Below, piece by piece: positions 51,223-60,661 of a stretch of 64,000 bases of DNA. The notes beneath the pieces are model-generated. The model had not been told where the DNA came from and did no database searches. It saw only the letters and a program-made list of their open reading frames with translations. The stretch lies in the NCBI RefSeq assembly GCF_000622225.1, contig NZ_JHWD01000007.1, forward strand, positions 1 through 64,000. Reading direction: 5' to 3'. Numbering within the stretch: the stretch's first letter is position 1; every line of letters begins with the position of its first letter. This DNA comes from Roseomonas mucosa ATCC BAA-692. Lineage in GTDB: Bacteria; Pseudomonadota; Alphaproteobacteria; Acetobacterales; Acetobacteraceae. Both the position numbers and the translations under genes were made by a program.

Positions 51223-54117
51223 TCACAACTGCCAGTCCGGGGCGGCCGTCACGGCCGGGGCATGGCTGTGCGACTGCGCCTCGCCCGATTCGCCAATGGC
51301 ATAGGCGAGCTCCAGCCGGCTGTGCCCCGCCTTGAGCCAGTTGCTCCAGTTCGCGATCTCGCCCGCCGAGGCGCCGCGCCCCAGCGCGGCATCGTAGAGA
51401 TCGGCGATGAAGCCGGAATCATCCTGCCCGCCATGGCGGGTGGTGAAGAGCTCCGTCTGCATCAGCTCGGCATAGAGGTCGCGCAGCGCCGCGCCACCGG
51501 CGAGCTTCTGCGACCAGAGCAGCAGGGAGGAGGCGTCCGGCCCGCTGTCCAGGACCGCCTCATAGGCCCGGGCCACCTTCGCGCCCTGGGGATCGGCCAG
51601 CCAGATGCCCTGCGGATGCTGCGCCAGGAAGAGGTTGCGGCTTTCCACCGATCCGGCGATCCCGACCGCCAGCGCGGCCTTGCTCATGCCGCCGGCGACG
51701 AGCGCGACCTGGTAGTCGATCTCGGACGCGGCGGCGGAGCGGCCGAGCGCGCCCTTGTAGAAGGCTGATACCTGCTGCGCCGTGCTCAGCGCGCCGAAGC
51801 GGCTGGCGAATTCCGCGCTGCCCACCAGGTCCGCCGCAAGCTGCGCCGGGGTCAGGCCGGCATCGAGCCGCGCCGCATGGGTCGCGAGGCCGCTGGCATC
51901 GGCCTCCCGCATCAGGATGGTCTCGTAGAGCCGCACCACCCAGGCCGCGGCGGTGCCGCTGCCCAGGTCCAGCCGCCCGTCGTCGAAGCGGACCGACTGC
52001 GCGCCCGACAGCAGCAGCGTGTCGCCCGCCCAGTTCAGTTCCAGGCCCTTGGGCGTCGCGATCCAGTGGCTGGCATCCGAGGACACGCCGTCGAGCACCG
52101 CCACCCCGGCGGCCGAGAAGGCGATGTCCGCCGCCACGCCGCCCGGGGAGAGCCGGACCACCGTGGCGGTGCCGGGCGCGGGCAGCTCGGTCATCAGCGC
52201 ACCGGCTGCCACGGAAGGGGCGGTGAAGGCGGCCCTGGCCTCCGCCGAACGGCCGATCAGCATCAGCACGTCGATGTCCGACCAGCCATGGCTGGCGATC
52301 ATGCCGTGCCAGCTCGCGAGATCGGCCGCGCCGGGTGCCCGTTCCAGCGCATCCGCGAAGAGGCGGGTGAGGAAGCTCGCCTCGCTTTCGCCGGAGGGGT
52401 GCCGGGCCAGATAGGCCTGGGTCTGCGTCAGGCTGCGGTAGAGGTCCGTCAGGCTGGAGGTGCCGGCGGCGATCGCCTGTTCCCAGCGCGCCAGCGCGGC
52501 CACGTCCGGCACGTCGTCCAGCACGGCGTCATAGGCGTAGAGGATCTCCCGCGCCGTGCCGTCCACGACCCAGGTGCCGCCGGGATGCGAGGCCGCGTAG
52601 CGCGCCTTCGCCTCGGCGGAAGTGGTGAAGCCCAGCACGATCTGCGCCCGGTCCGTCCCATGCGCCAGCGCGTTCACGTGCGCCGCATAGCCGCCGGCAT
52701 CCGGCTGCCGCCCCAGGGCAATGGTGTAGAGGCGCGTCACCAGATCGGCATTGGACAGCGTGCCGAAGCGGCTCTGCGCCTCCGCGCTCGACAACAGGCT
52801 GCGGGCCATGTTCAGCAGGGTCAGGGCGCCGCCTTCCAGCAGATGCGTGTGCAGGTAGAGGCCGCCGGGGTCGGGATCGCGCAGCAGCAGCGTCTGGTAG
52901 AGGCGCGTCACCTGCGCCGCGGCGGAATCCGCGGCCAGCTCCAGTTGGCCGTCCATGAAATCGACCTGCCGCACCGCGCCGAGGTCGAACAGCGTGCCAT
53001 CGGCGAGGCGCAACTCCAGCGCGCTGCCGTTCAGCCCGGCACGGCTGCCCCCGGCGGCGGCGGCCACCACCGCCACGCTGCCGGTGCCGCGCGCCACCGC
53101 ATCCACCCAGCTTCCCGCCGCCAGGACGGTGGGGCGGTCGTCGTTCAGGATGGTGCCGGTGGCCTCGCCATCCCCGACCACGGCGCCGCCAACATCGGAA
53201 AGCACCAGCCGGAAGCTCTCATCCGCCTCCCGCAGTCGGTCGCCCAGCACCGTCACCGCGATGCTGGCCGTGCTGGACCCGGCCGCGATGGTGAGCTGCC
53301 CGCTGGCGGCCTGGAAATCCTGCCCTGCCGTGGCGGTGCCGGACAGTGCGTTCCATCGCAGCGTCACCGGCGCATCCGCCGCGCGCGACAGGCTGACGGC
53401 GAAGCGCATCGTGCCGCCGCCGGAACTGCCTTCGGCCAGGCTGGCATCGGCGATCCGCAGCACCGGCGGGGCGGGCGTGTCGTCCTCGCTGGTGACGTTC
53501 AGCACGGCGACATCCACCGTCATCGCCGCGTCCTGGTGCCCGTCCGAGACGATGACCGACACCGGCAGGGTGCTGCCGCCCGAGCGCAGCAGGTCGTAGC
53601 CGTCGCGCAGCTTCAGGACGTTGCCGTCCACCACCTCGAAGCGCCAGTCGTCCTGCGGCGCGACGACGAAGGTGAGCTGCGCGGCGGCACTGTCCGGATC
53701 GCTGGCGGCGAGGCGGCCGACGATGCCGCCCGCATCGGTTTCCAGCACGCTGCCGCCGCTGGAGAAGGCGAGGCCGGAGGGCGGCGTGTCGTCCACCCCC
53801 AGCAGCGTCACGGCCCAGCCGGTGCCGAGATCCTGCCAGCCGGCCGCGGTCTGCACCCGCAGGTCGAAGGCGAGCACCGGGTCCGCCCCGGCGGCCCAGT
53901 CCTCCCGGTCCAGCAGCCGGGCGGGGGCGATGGTGACGGTCTGGCCCGCGGCATCCAGCGTGGCGGAGAAGGCGCCGGCACCGGCGCCGGTCAGAGCCAC
54001 CGCCAGCACGCCCGCCGCCGGCCCGCCGCTGTCGGACAGGGTCAGCCGCGCCGACCAGTCGCCCGCGCCGGAATTCTCCAGGATGGTTCCCGGCACCTGG
54101 CCCGAGATCTGTAGCAT
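51223..54117 (-). CDS. Large DUF4214/Calx-beta surface-type protein with tandem duplication
   Basis: The 964-aa protein has no obvious signal peptide. Residues about 1-215 hold two cadherin-like modules (VLETDAGGIVGRLAASDPDS; LRDGYDLLRSGGSTLPVSVIVSDGHQD). A Calx-beta domain follows at about 218-330 (ASLAEGSSGGGTMRFAVSLSRAADAPVTLRWNALSGTATAGQDFQAASG). Two similar ~310-residue units (about 335-650 and 650-950) each have a short leader and three DUF4214 repeats (RLYQTLLLRDPD, RLYTIALGRQPDAGGYAAHVNAL; RLYETILMREADASGLATHAARL, FYKGALGRSAAASEIDYQV). DUF4214 domains are found in secreted and S-layer-type proteins, often exported by type I systems. It is divergent from the SCO gene, 203 bp away. Confidence 0.85.
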   Translation of the reverse strand: MLQISGQVPGTILENSGAGDWSARLTLSDSGGPAAGVLAVALTGAGAGAFSATLDAAGQTVTIAPARLLDREDWAAGADPVLAFDLRVQTAAGWQDLGTGWAVTLLGVDDTPPSGLAFSSGGSVLETDAGGIVGRLAASDPDSAAAQLTFVVAPQDDWRFEVVDGNVLKLRDGYDLLRSGGSTLPVSVIVSDGHQDAAMTVDVAVLNVTSEDDTPAPPVLRIADASLAEGSSGGGTMRFAVSLSRAADAPVTLRWNALSGTATAGQDFQAASGQLTIAAGSSTASIAVTVLGDRLREADESFRLVLSDVGGAVVGDGEATGTILNDDRPTVLAAGSWVDAVARGTGSVAVVAAAAGGSRAGLNGSALELRLADGTLFDLGAVRQVDFMDGQLELAADSAAAQVTRLYQTLLLRDPDPGGLYLHTHLLEGGALTLLNMARSLLSSAEAQSRFGTLSNADLVTRLYTIALGRQPDAGGYAAHVNALAHGTDRAQIVLGFTTSAEAKARYAASHPGGTWVVDGTAREILYAYDAVLDDVPDVAALARWEQAIAAGTSSLTDLYRSLTQTQAYLARHPSGESEASFLTRLFADALERAPGAADLASWHGMIASHGWSDIDVLMLIGRSAEARAAFTAPSVAAGALMTELPAPGTATVVRLSPGGVAADIAFSAAGVAVLDGVSSDASHWIATPKGLELNWAGDTLLLSGAQSVRFDDGRLDLGSGTAAAWVVRLYETILMREADASGLATHAARLDAGLTPAQLAADLVGSAEFASRFGALSTAQQVSAFYKGALGRSAAASEIDYQVALVAGGMSKAALAVGIAGSVESRNLFLAQHPQGIWLADPQGAKVARAYEAVLDSGPDASSLLLWSQKLAGGAALRDLYAELMQTELFTTRHGGQDDSGFIADLYDAALGRGASAGEIANWSNWLKAGHSRLELAYAIGESGEAQSHSHAPAVTAAPDWQL

Positions 54118-54320
54118 CCGGAGACAGCCCCCAGCGTCCGCGCCTCTGCGGCACGCCGTCCTGGCACGCCCGTCCCGATGCCCTCCTGGCCCTGGGTTTC
54201 TGGCATCCCCTTGCTGAACAGGGGGTTAAGGACCTCCGCCTCCCTCCTGTGCCCGGGGCGCAGTCCGGCCCTGCCCGGCGGGCATTCGCCTTGGAGCCAG
54301 GGAAGGGTATAGGGCGGCGC

Positions 54321-54992
54321 ATGATGCGCGCCTTCCGGATCCTGATCGCCGTGCTCGTCCTGGTCCTCGCGGGGGGCTGGGCCTTCGCCTGGTTCCAGCG
54401 GGAACCCGGGGAAAGCTGGCCGGACTCCTTTGCGCGGATGGTCACGCGGCAGCAGACCCCGGCCCGGCCCATGATCGCCTCGCCGAACGCGGTCACGCTG
54501 CCCTCCGGGGCGCGGATCGGCGGCGATTTCGCGCTCACCGACCAGACCGGCAAGCCGGTGACGGAGGCGAGCTACCACGGCAAGGCGGTGCTGATCTTCT
54601 TCGGCTTCACCCATTGCCCGGATGTCTGCCCGACCGAGCTCAGCACCCTGGCCACGGCCATGGACCAGCTCGGCCCCGATGCCGCCCGCGTGCAGCCTCT
54701 CTTCATCACCGTGGACCCGGAGCGCGACACGCCGGAAAAGCTCGCCGACTATGTCGGCCTCTTCCACCCCGCCCTGGCCGGGCTGACCGGCACGCCGGAG
54801 CAGATCGCCCAGGTCGCCAAGGCCTATCGCGTCTATTACGCCAAGGTGACGCCGCCGGGGGCGAGCGACTATCTGATGGACCACTCCGCCTTCGTCTATC
54901 TCCTGGGCCCGGACGGGGCGCTGCGGGGCATGTTCCGGCCGGGCGCGACCCCGGAGGAACTGGCCGCGGCCGCCCGGCAGGTCCTCGGCTGA
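54321..54992 (+). CDS. SCO1/SenC-family copper chaperone
   Basis: The 223-aa membrane-anchored thioredoxin-fold protein delivers copper to cytochrome c oxidase CuA or acts in redox protection. An N-terminal anchor (FRILIAVLVLVLAGGWAFAW) is followed by the Cu-binding FGFTHCPDVCPTELSTLATAMDQLG (CxxxC) and the distal His in YLMDHSAFVYLLGPDG. ATG 54321 is the first of two adjacent Mets. No cox genes are nearby. serA begins 15 bp after its stop. Confidence 0.92.
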   Translation: MMRAFRILIAVLVLVLAGGWAFAWFQREPGESWPDSFARMVTRQQTPARPMIASPNAVTLPSGARIGGDFALTDQTGKPVTEASYHGKAVLIFFGFTHCPDVCPTELSTLATAMDQLGPDAARVQPLFITVDPERDTPEKLADYVGLFHPALAGLTGTPEQIAQVAKAYRVYYAKVTPPGASDYLMDHSAFVYLLGPDGALRGMFRPGATPEELAAAARQVLG

Positions 54993-55007
54993 AGGAACTC
55001 CCCGGCC

Positions 55008-56291
55008 ATGGCTCTCCTCCCCCCTTCCACCATCCCGACCGAGGCCCGTCCCGACGTGATTTCCCTGCCCAAGGACCGCATCAAGATCCTGCTGCTGGAG
55101 GGTATCTCGGACAGCGCCGTCGCCACCTTCAACACCTCCGGCTACGCCACCATCCGGCGCGAGGCCAAGGCGCTGGAGGGCGAGGCGCTGCTGGAGGCGG
55201 TGCAGGGCGTGCACCTGCTCGGCATCCGCTCCCGCACCCAGGTGACGGAGCAGGTGCTGAAGGCCGCCGACCGGCTGATCGCCATCGGCTGCTTCTGCAT
55301 CGGCACCAACCAGGTGGACCTCGCCGCCGCGCGGCAGCGGGGCATCCCGGTCTTCAACGCCCCCTTCTCCAACACCCGCTCCGTGGCGGAGCTGGTGATG
55401 GGCGAGATCGTGATGCTCCTGCGCGGCATCCCCGGCCGCTCCATCGCGGCCCATGCCGGCGGCTGGGACAAGTCCGCCACCGGCGCCCACGAGGTGCGCG
55501 GCAAGACGCTGGGCATCGTCGGCTACGGCAATATCGGCACCCAGGTCAGCAACCTGGCCGAGGCTTTCGGCATGCGCGTCATCTACCACGACGCGATCCG
55601 CAAGCTGGGCCACGGCAACGCCCAGGCCGCCGCCTCGCTGGGCGAGCTGCTGGCGCAGAGCGACGTGGTGACGCTGCACGTGCCGGAAACGCCGGAGACC
55701 ACCGGCATGATCGGCGCGGCGGAACTGGCGGCGATGAAGCCCGGCGCCGTGCTGATCAACAATGCCCGCGGCAAGGTGGTGGACATCGACGCGCTGAAGG
55801 CGGCGATCGGGGCCGGCCATCTGGGCGGCGCGGCGCTGGACGTCTTCCCCTCCGAGCCCAAGCGCAACGGCGACCGCTTCGTCTCGCCGCTGCAGGGGCT
55901 GCACAACGTGATCCTGACGCCGCATATCGGCGGATCCACCGAGGAGGCGCAGGAGCGCATCGGCGAGGAGACGGCGGACAAGCTGGTGAACTATTCCGAC
56001 ACCGGCGCGACGCTGGGCGCGGTGAACTTTCCCGAGGCCAACCTGCCGGCCCGGGCACGCGGCACGCGCTTCATGCATGTCCACCACAACATCGCGGGGA
56101 TGCTGGCGGCCATCAACGACACTTTCCGCAAGTTCCAGCTCAACATCGCGAGCCAGGTGCTGCAGACCGATCCGGAGCTCGGCTACGTCGTGGTGGATGC
56201 CGAGAACGTGGCCGACCCCCAGGCGGTCCTGGCCGACCTGCGCGCCCTGCCCGGCACGATCCGCGCCCGGCTGCTCTACGAGCGCAACTGA
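55008..56291 (+). CDS. serA: D-3-phosphoglycerate dehydrogenase (ACT-type)
   Basis: SerA catalyses the first step of serine synthesis. The 427-aa protein has the catalytic and NAD-binding blocks: CIGTNQVDL, AELVMGEIVMLLRGIPGRS, TLGIVGYGNIGTQVSNLAEAFGMRV, VPETPETTGMIG, and the catalytic His in TPHIGGSTEEAQERIG. A C-terminal ACT-type serine sensor (about 340-425, MHVHHNIAGMLAAINDTFRKFQLNIASQ) follows. Lengths match the E. coli-type enzyme. ATG 55008 gives MALLPPSTIPTEARPDVIS. It is probably co-transcribed with the SCO gene and ends in a strong terminator. Confidence 0.96.
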   Translation: MALLPPSTIPTEARPDVISLPKDRIKILLLEGISDSAVATFNTSGYATIRREAKALEGEALLEAVQGVHLLGIRSRTQVTEQVLKAADRLIAIGCFCIGTNQVDLAAARQRGIPVFNAPFSNTRSVAELVMGEIVMLLRGIPGRSIAAHAGGWDKSATGAHEVRGKTLGIVGYGNIGTQVSNLAEAFGMRVIYHDAIRKLGHGNAQAAASLGELLAQSDVVTLHVPETPETTGMIGAAELAAMKPGAVLINNARGKVVDIDALKAAIGAGHLGGAALDVFPSEPKRNGDRFVSPLQGLHNVILTPHIGGSTEEAQERIGEETADKLVNYSDTGATLGAVNFPEANLPARARGTRFMHVHHNIAGMLAAINDTFRKFQLNIASQVLQTDPELGYVVVDAENVADPQAVLADLRALPGTIRARLLYERN

Positions 56292-56303
56292 GCCGGAGAG
56301 CTT

Positions 56304-56351
56304 GACACGGAAAGGGCCTGTCCGGCGTGCCGGACAGGCCCTTTCCGTGTC
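56304..56351 (+). terminator. Strong hairpin terminator after serA
   Basis: A perfect 22-bp stem (56304-56325 with 56330-56351) and a 4-nt CGTG loop lie 12 bp after the serA stop. It also faces the convergent degP end (56415), so it can serve both directions. The stem contains AAAGGG/CCCTTT. Confidence 0.88.
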
Positions 56352-56414
56352 TCCCGACGGGCGCCCCCGCGAGGCAGGCCCCCGGGATGTCCGCCGGGGG
56401 TCCTGTATCCGCGG

Positions 56415-58001
56415 CTACCGGCTGTTGCCGCCGCGTAGGCCAAGCGGCACGAAGCGCTGGCCCTGCGCCCCTTCCACCAGCATCAGCGCGCTGGGGCGGT
56501 TCTGCTTGCGCAGGTCGTCCAGCTTCGCCTTCAGCTCCTGCGGCGTGTTCACGCGCTCCTGCTGCACCTCCACGACGCGGTCGCCGGCGGTGATGCCGCG
56601 ATCCGCCGCCGGGCTGCCCGGGGCGACCTCGACCACCACCACGCCCTTCGCATCGGGCGCGATGGAGAAGCGCTCCCGCAGCTCCGGCGTGACGGCGGCG
56701 ACCTTCATCCCCGTGCCTTCCAGCTCCACCAGGGCCGGCTGCGCGGGGGCGTTGCCGGTGCTCGCCTGCTGCTGGTCGGCCGGAATCTCGGAGACCTTCA
56801 CCTGGACGGTCTGCTCCTTGCCCTCGCGCCAGAGCAGGACCGGCACCTCGCTGTTCACCGCCGTCTCGGCGACGATGCGCGGCAGGTTGCGCATCTCCTG
56901 CACATCCTGGTTGTTGAACTTCAGGATGATGTCGCCGGCGCGGATGCCGGCCTTGGCAGCCGGGCCGTCATCCTGGGCCCGCGCCACCAGCGCGCCGCGC
57001 GCCCCGCCCTTCAGGCCCAGGGATTCGGCGATGTCGTCGGTCACCTGCTGGATGTTCACGCCCAGCCAGCCGCGCCGCACCTGCCCGCCGGTACGCAGTT
57101 GCGCCACGATGTTCCGGGCCAGGTTGGCGGGAATGGAGAAGCCGATGCCGATCGAGCCGCCGGAGGGCGAGTAGATCGCCGTGTTGATGCCGATGACCTT
57201 GCCGTGCATGTCGAAGAGCGGGCCGCCGGAATTGCCGCGGTTGATGGCGGCATCCGTCTGGATGAAGTCGTCGTAGAGGCCCTGGCGGATGTCGCGGCCG
57301 CGCGCCGAGACGATGCCCGCCGTGACCGATCCACCGAGGCCGAAGGGATTGCCGATCGCCAGCACCCAGTCGCCGACCTGGGCGGTGTCGCTGTCGCCGA
57401 AATCCACCTGGGAGAGCGGATGGTCGGTCTTGATCTTCAGCACCGCGATGTCGGTGCGCTGATCGGTGCCGAGCAGCTCCGCCTTGATCGTGGTGTTGTC
57501 CTGCAGCACCACGTTGATCTCGTCGGCGCCGTCGATGACGTGGTTGTTGGTCACCACGATGCCTTCCTTGGCATCGACGATGAAGCCCGAGCCCAGGGAC
57601 TGCGCCCGGCGCGGCGGCTGGTTGGGGCGCGGCCCGCCGGGGCGGTTGCGCTCCAGGAAGTCGCGGAAGAACTCCTCGAAGGGGCTGCCCGGCGGCGCCT
57701 GCGGGATCTCGGGCGCATCCGGCCGGTTCGGCCCGCGCGCCTGCAGCGTGGTGGTGGTCTGCACGTTCACCACCGCCGGCAGGAGCTGCTTGGCCAGGGG
57801 GGCGAAGGAGGTCGGCGCATCGCGCAGGGGGATCTGCGGCGAGGGCGTGCTGCCCGGCGCCGGGATGGTGGAAGGGGCCTGGGCCGGAGTCTGGGCCTGG
57901 GCGGGGGCGGAAGGCGCGGGAGCCTGGGCCCGGGCGGACGCCATCGGGAGGGCGGCGACGCCAGCCAGAATGGCCGCCGAGGCGAGCAGATAAGGACGCA
58001 C
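56415..58001 (-). CDS. degP: Periplasmic serine protease DegP/DegQ-type (Do family)
   Basis: The 528-aa Do-like protease has an N-terminal signal (VRPYLLASAAILAGVAALPMASARA, start GTG 58001) and a Pro/Ala-rich spacer. The trypsin-like domain has its triad in VVTNNHVIDGADE (His), RTDIAVLKIKTD (Asp) and NRGNSGGPLFDMHG (Ser). Two C-terminal PDZ domains follow (about 310-410 and 430-525). It degrades or chaperones misfolded envelope proteins. An ATG at 58064 or 58076 in frame would add residues without a clear gain. It is downstream of hflKC but separated by a strong terminator and is probably independently expressed. Confidence 0.95.
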   Translation of the reverse strand: MRPYLLASAAILAGVAALPMASARAQAPAPSAPAQAQTPAQAPSTIPAPGSTPSPQIPLRDAPTSFAPLAKQLLPAVVNVQTTTTLQARGPNRPDAPEIPQAPPGSPFEEFFRDFLERNRPGGPRPNQPPRRAQSLGSGFIVDAKEGIVVTNNHVIDGADEINVVLQDNTTIKAELLGTDQRTDIAVLKIKTDHPLSQVDFGDSDTAQVGDWVLAIGNPFGLGGSVTAGIVSARGRDIRQGLYDDFIQTDAAINRGNSGGPLFDMHGKVIGINTAIYSPSGGSIGIGFSIPANLARNIVAQLRTGGQVRRGWLGVNIQQVTDDIAESLGLKGGARGALVARAQDDGPAAKAGIRAGDIILKFNNQDVQEMRNLPRIVAETAVNSEVPVLLWREGKEQTVQVKVSEIPADQQQASTGNAPAQPALVELEGTGMKVAAVTPELRERFSIAPDAKGVVVVEVAPGSPAADRGITAGDRVVEVQQERVNTPQELKAKLDDLRKQNRPSALMLVEGAQGQRFVPLGLRGGNSR

Positions 58002-58198
58002 GGTGATTCTGCCTTCCTGTCGGTCTGAGAAATCAGCCTGGAATGTGACCACTCGTGCCGCCATGGAAAGCCACAAAGGGTCACAATCGGATGACTCCGC
58101 GCCAGCCTCTCCCCCAGGCCGCCGCGGATCAAGGGGGCGGCCGCATCAAAGCCTGTTCAGCGCGGACCGCCGCCGCCCCGGGATCTGCCTGCCGGAAA

Positions 58199-58237
58199 CG
58201 GAAAGGGGGGAACGGCATGGCCGTTCCCCCCTTTCCG
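58199..58237 (-). terminator. Strong hairpin terminator after hflC
   Basis: A perfect 18-bp stem (58199-58216 with 58220-58237) with a 3-nt ATG loop lies 27 bp past the hflC stop on the minus strand, before degP. Its stem has the run GGAAAGGGGGG, similar to the serA terminator. Confidence 0.85.
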
Positions 58238-58264
58238 GGAACCCTTCCGGAACCTGCCCCGCCT

Positions 58265-59194
58265 TTACGGGGCCGGCGCGGGCGTTGGCGTGGGGGCCGG
58301 AGCCGCCGGGGGCACGATGCTTCCCGGGGTGGGCGCCGAGCGGAAGTAGCGGAAGAAGTCGCTGTCCGGCGCCAGCAGCAGCCGGGTTTCCGCCCGCCCC
58401 TCGACGAAGGCCGTCCGGTAGGCCTGCATGCTCCGCCAGAAGGAGAAGAACTGCGGGTCCGCCCCATAGGCCCTGGCGTAGATCTTGGTCGCCTCCTCCT
58501 CGCCCTCGCCGCGCAGCGCGTCGGCCTGGGCCTGGGCCTCGGCCAGCAGCACGGTGCGCTCGCGGTCGGCGCGGGCGCGGACCTGGGTGCCGATCTCGGC
58601 GCCCTCGGCGCGGATCTCGCGCGCCACGCGCTCACGCTCCGACTGCATGCGCGACAGGATGGCCTGGGTGTTCTCCTCAGGCAGGTCGGCACGGCGGATA
58701 CGGACATCCACCACCTGCACGCCAAAGGAATCCGCCTCGGCATTCACCTGGTCGCGGATCGTGTTCATGATCCGCAGCCGGTCGGTCGAGAGCACCGAGA
58801 GCAGCGGCTCGTTGCCCAGCACGCGGCGCAGCGAGCCCGACATGATGGAGGACAGCCGCCCGCGGATGCCGCTCTCCAGCGAACCCACCGTCTGGTAGTA
58901 GCGCAGCGGGTCGCTGATGCGGAAGCGCGCGAAGCTGTCCACGATCAGCCGGCGCTGGTCGCCCAGGATGATCTCCTCGCCCGGCGATTCGAAGTCGAGC
59001 AGCCGGCGGTCGAAGGAGATCACGTTCTGGATCAGCGGGATCTTGGCATGCAGCCCGGGGTCGCGGATCACGCGGATCGGCTCGCCGAACTGGGTGATCA
59101 GCACCTGCTGGGTCTGGTGCACGGTGAAGAGGGTGGAGCTGAGGAGGATCAGCACCACCACCACGGCGGCGCCGAGCGCGATCAGGCGGTTCAT
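58265..59194 (-). CDS. hflC: HflC, membrane SPFH protein of the HflKC complex
   Basis: The 309-aa SPFH/prohibitin-type protein forms a ring around FtsH with HflK and regulates membrane-protein proteolysis. The N-terminal membrane segment is LIALGAAVVVVLILLSSTLF. Conserved HflC blocks follow: VHQTQQVLITQFGEPIRVI, DRRLLDFESPGEEIILGDQRRLIVDSFARFRI, and VQVVDVRIRRADLPEENTQAILSRMQSERERVAREIRAEGAE. The Pro/Ala-rich end is disordered. ATG 59194 overlaps the hflK stop by 4 nt. Confidence 0.96.
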   Translation of the reverse strand: MNRLIALGAAVVVVLILLSSTLFTVHQTQQVLITQFGEPIRVIRDPGLHAKIPLIQNVISFDRRLLDFESPGEEIILGDQRRLIVDSFARFRISDPLRYYQTVGSLESGIRGRLSSIMSGSLRRVLGNEPLLSVLSTDRLRIMNTIRDQVNAEADSFGVQVVDVRIRRADLPEENTQAILSRMQSERERVAREIRAEGAEIGTQVRARADRERTVLLAEAQAQADALRGEGEEEATKIYARAYGADPQFFSFWRSMQAYRTAFVEGRAETRLLLAPDSDFFRYFRSAPTPGSIVPPAAPAPTPTPAPAP

Positions 59195-60462
59195 CGGCCA
59201 GCCCCCTGCTGCACGAGGCCGCTGGCCGTGCCGGGCGCGCCGCCGGAGGGTGGGTTCGGCGCCGGGGCGGCACCGTTCTGGCCGGGGGCGCGGGGCGCGG
59301 CCGGATGCGGCGCCGCCTGCCCGTCGAGGTTGAGCAGCGGCAGCACGCCGCCGACATTCTCGTCCACGATCACCTTCGGGTTGTTCTGCAGGATCTCCTG
59401 CATGGTCTCCAGGTACATGCGCCGCAGGGTGATGTCCTGCGCGGTGCGATAGGCGGTGAGCACGCTGGTGAAGCGCTGCGCCTCGCCCTTGGCCCGGGCC
59501 ACCTGCGCCTCGCGGTCCGCCTGGGCGGACTGGATCAGCTTCTCGGAATCACCGCGGGCGCGCGGGATGATGTCGTTGCGATAGGATTCCGCCTCGTTGC
59601 GGGCGCGCTCGCGGTCCGCCTGGGCGCGCTGCACGTCGCGGAAGGCATCCACCACGGAGGGCGGCGGGTCCACCTTCTGCATCTGCACCTGGGTGATCTC
59701 CACCCCGGCGCCGTACTGGTCCATGATCGCCTGGGTGCCCTGGCGCACCGCCTGCTCGATCTGCGCGCGCGCCTCGGTCAGCGCGGGCTGGATCGGGGTG
59801 CGGCCGATCACCTCGCGCATCATGCTCTCGGCGGCGGACTTCACCGTCTGCTCGGGATTGCGGGTGTTGAACAGGAACTCGCCGGCGTCGCGGATGCGCC
59901 AGAAGACGGCGAAGTCGATGTCGATGATGTTCTCGTCGCCGGTCAGCATCATCGATTCCTCGGTCACGTTGCGCGAGGGATTCGGCCGCACATTGGTCGC
60001 GCTGCTGTCCGCCGAGGAGCGGAAGCCGATGTCGATGCGGTTGATGCGGGTCACGCGCGGCGTCGTCACGCTTTCGATCGGCCAGGGAAGGTGGTAGTTC
60101 AGGCCGGGGCCGGTGGTCGCGCGGAAGGCGCCGAAGCGCATCACCACGCCCTGCTCGTCCGGCTGCACCCGGTAGATGCCGGAGGCCGCCCAGACGGCCA
60201 CGAGGGCCAGGCCGATCAGGGCGATGCCCTTTCCGCCCCCGCCGCCGCGCGGCAGGAAGCGCCGGGCGGCGTCCTGCGCCTGGCGGATCACGTCATCGAG
60301 ATCGGGACCGCGGCCGAAGGGACCGTTGCCGCCCCCGCCGCGGGGTGGCTGGCCCCAGGGGCCGTTGCCGGGACCGTTGCCCTGGTTGTTGCCATTCCCC
60401 CCGCCCGAAGGCGGGCGGGGATTGCCCCAAGGATTGGGTCCGCCGTTGCTGTTCCACGGCAT
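59191..60462 (-). CDS. hflK: HflK, membrane SPFH protein of the HflKC complex
   Basis: HflK partners HflC. The 423-aa protein starts with a Gly/Asn/Pro-rich cytosolic tail (about 1-70, GGNGNNQGNGPGNGP), then a membrane helix (GIALIGLALVAVWAASGIYRV) and the SPFH core: QPDEQGVVMRFGAFRATTGPGLNYHLPWPIE, VTEESMMLTGDENIIDIDFAVFWRI, VDPPPSVVDAFRDVQRAQADRERARNEAESYRNDIIPRARG. The Gly-rich start is normal for HflK. It is the first gene of the hflK-hflC operon, divergent from apbC across a 438-bp gap. Confidence 0.96.
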   Translation of the reverse strand: MPWNSNGGPNPWGNPRPPSGGGNGNNQGNGPGNGPWGQPPRGGGGNGPFGRGPDLDDVIRQAQDAARRFLPRGGGGGKGIALIGLALVAVWAASGIYRVQPDEQGVVMRFGAFRATTGPGLNYHLPWPIESVTTPRVTRINRIDIGFRSSADSSATNVRPNPSRNVTEESMMLTGDENIIDIDFAVFWRIRDAGEFLFNTRNPEQTVKSAAESMMREVIGRTPIQPALTEARAQIEQAVRQGTQAIMDQYGAGVEITQVQMQKVDPPPSVVDAFRDVQRAQADRERARNEAESYRNDIIPRARGDSEKLIQSAQADREAQVARAKGEAQRFTSVLTAYRTAQDITLRRMYLETMQEILQNNPKVIVDENVGGVLPLLNLDGQAAPHPAAPRAPGQNGAAPAPNPPSGGAPGTASGLVQQGAGR

Positions 60463-60605
60463 GGGCCGTCAGGTACTCCCTGGTTTGGTCGCGTCTGCTA
60501 TCCGTTCGCCACCCGGTGAGGGTCAAGCCCCGGTCCCTGCCACGCGTGCAACCGCCGGTGCCCGCCCGGCTTCCCCGGGGCGGGAAAGCGACAGGACGGA
60601 AACCG

Positions 60606-60661
60606 GGGAGTGCCGGAGCCGGGGCCGCCATGCGAAGGTCCCCGGCCCTGCCGGCACTCCC
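60606..60661. other. Bulged nested hairpin, possible small RNA or leader structure
   Basis: Outer arms GGGAGTGCCGG (60606-60616) and CCGGCACTCCC (60651-60661) are perfectly complementary, and inside them GCCGGGG (60618-60624) pairs with CCCCGGC (60640-60646). The result is a 56-nt two-step stem in a non-coding gap. Confidence 0.5.
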
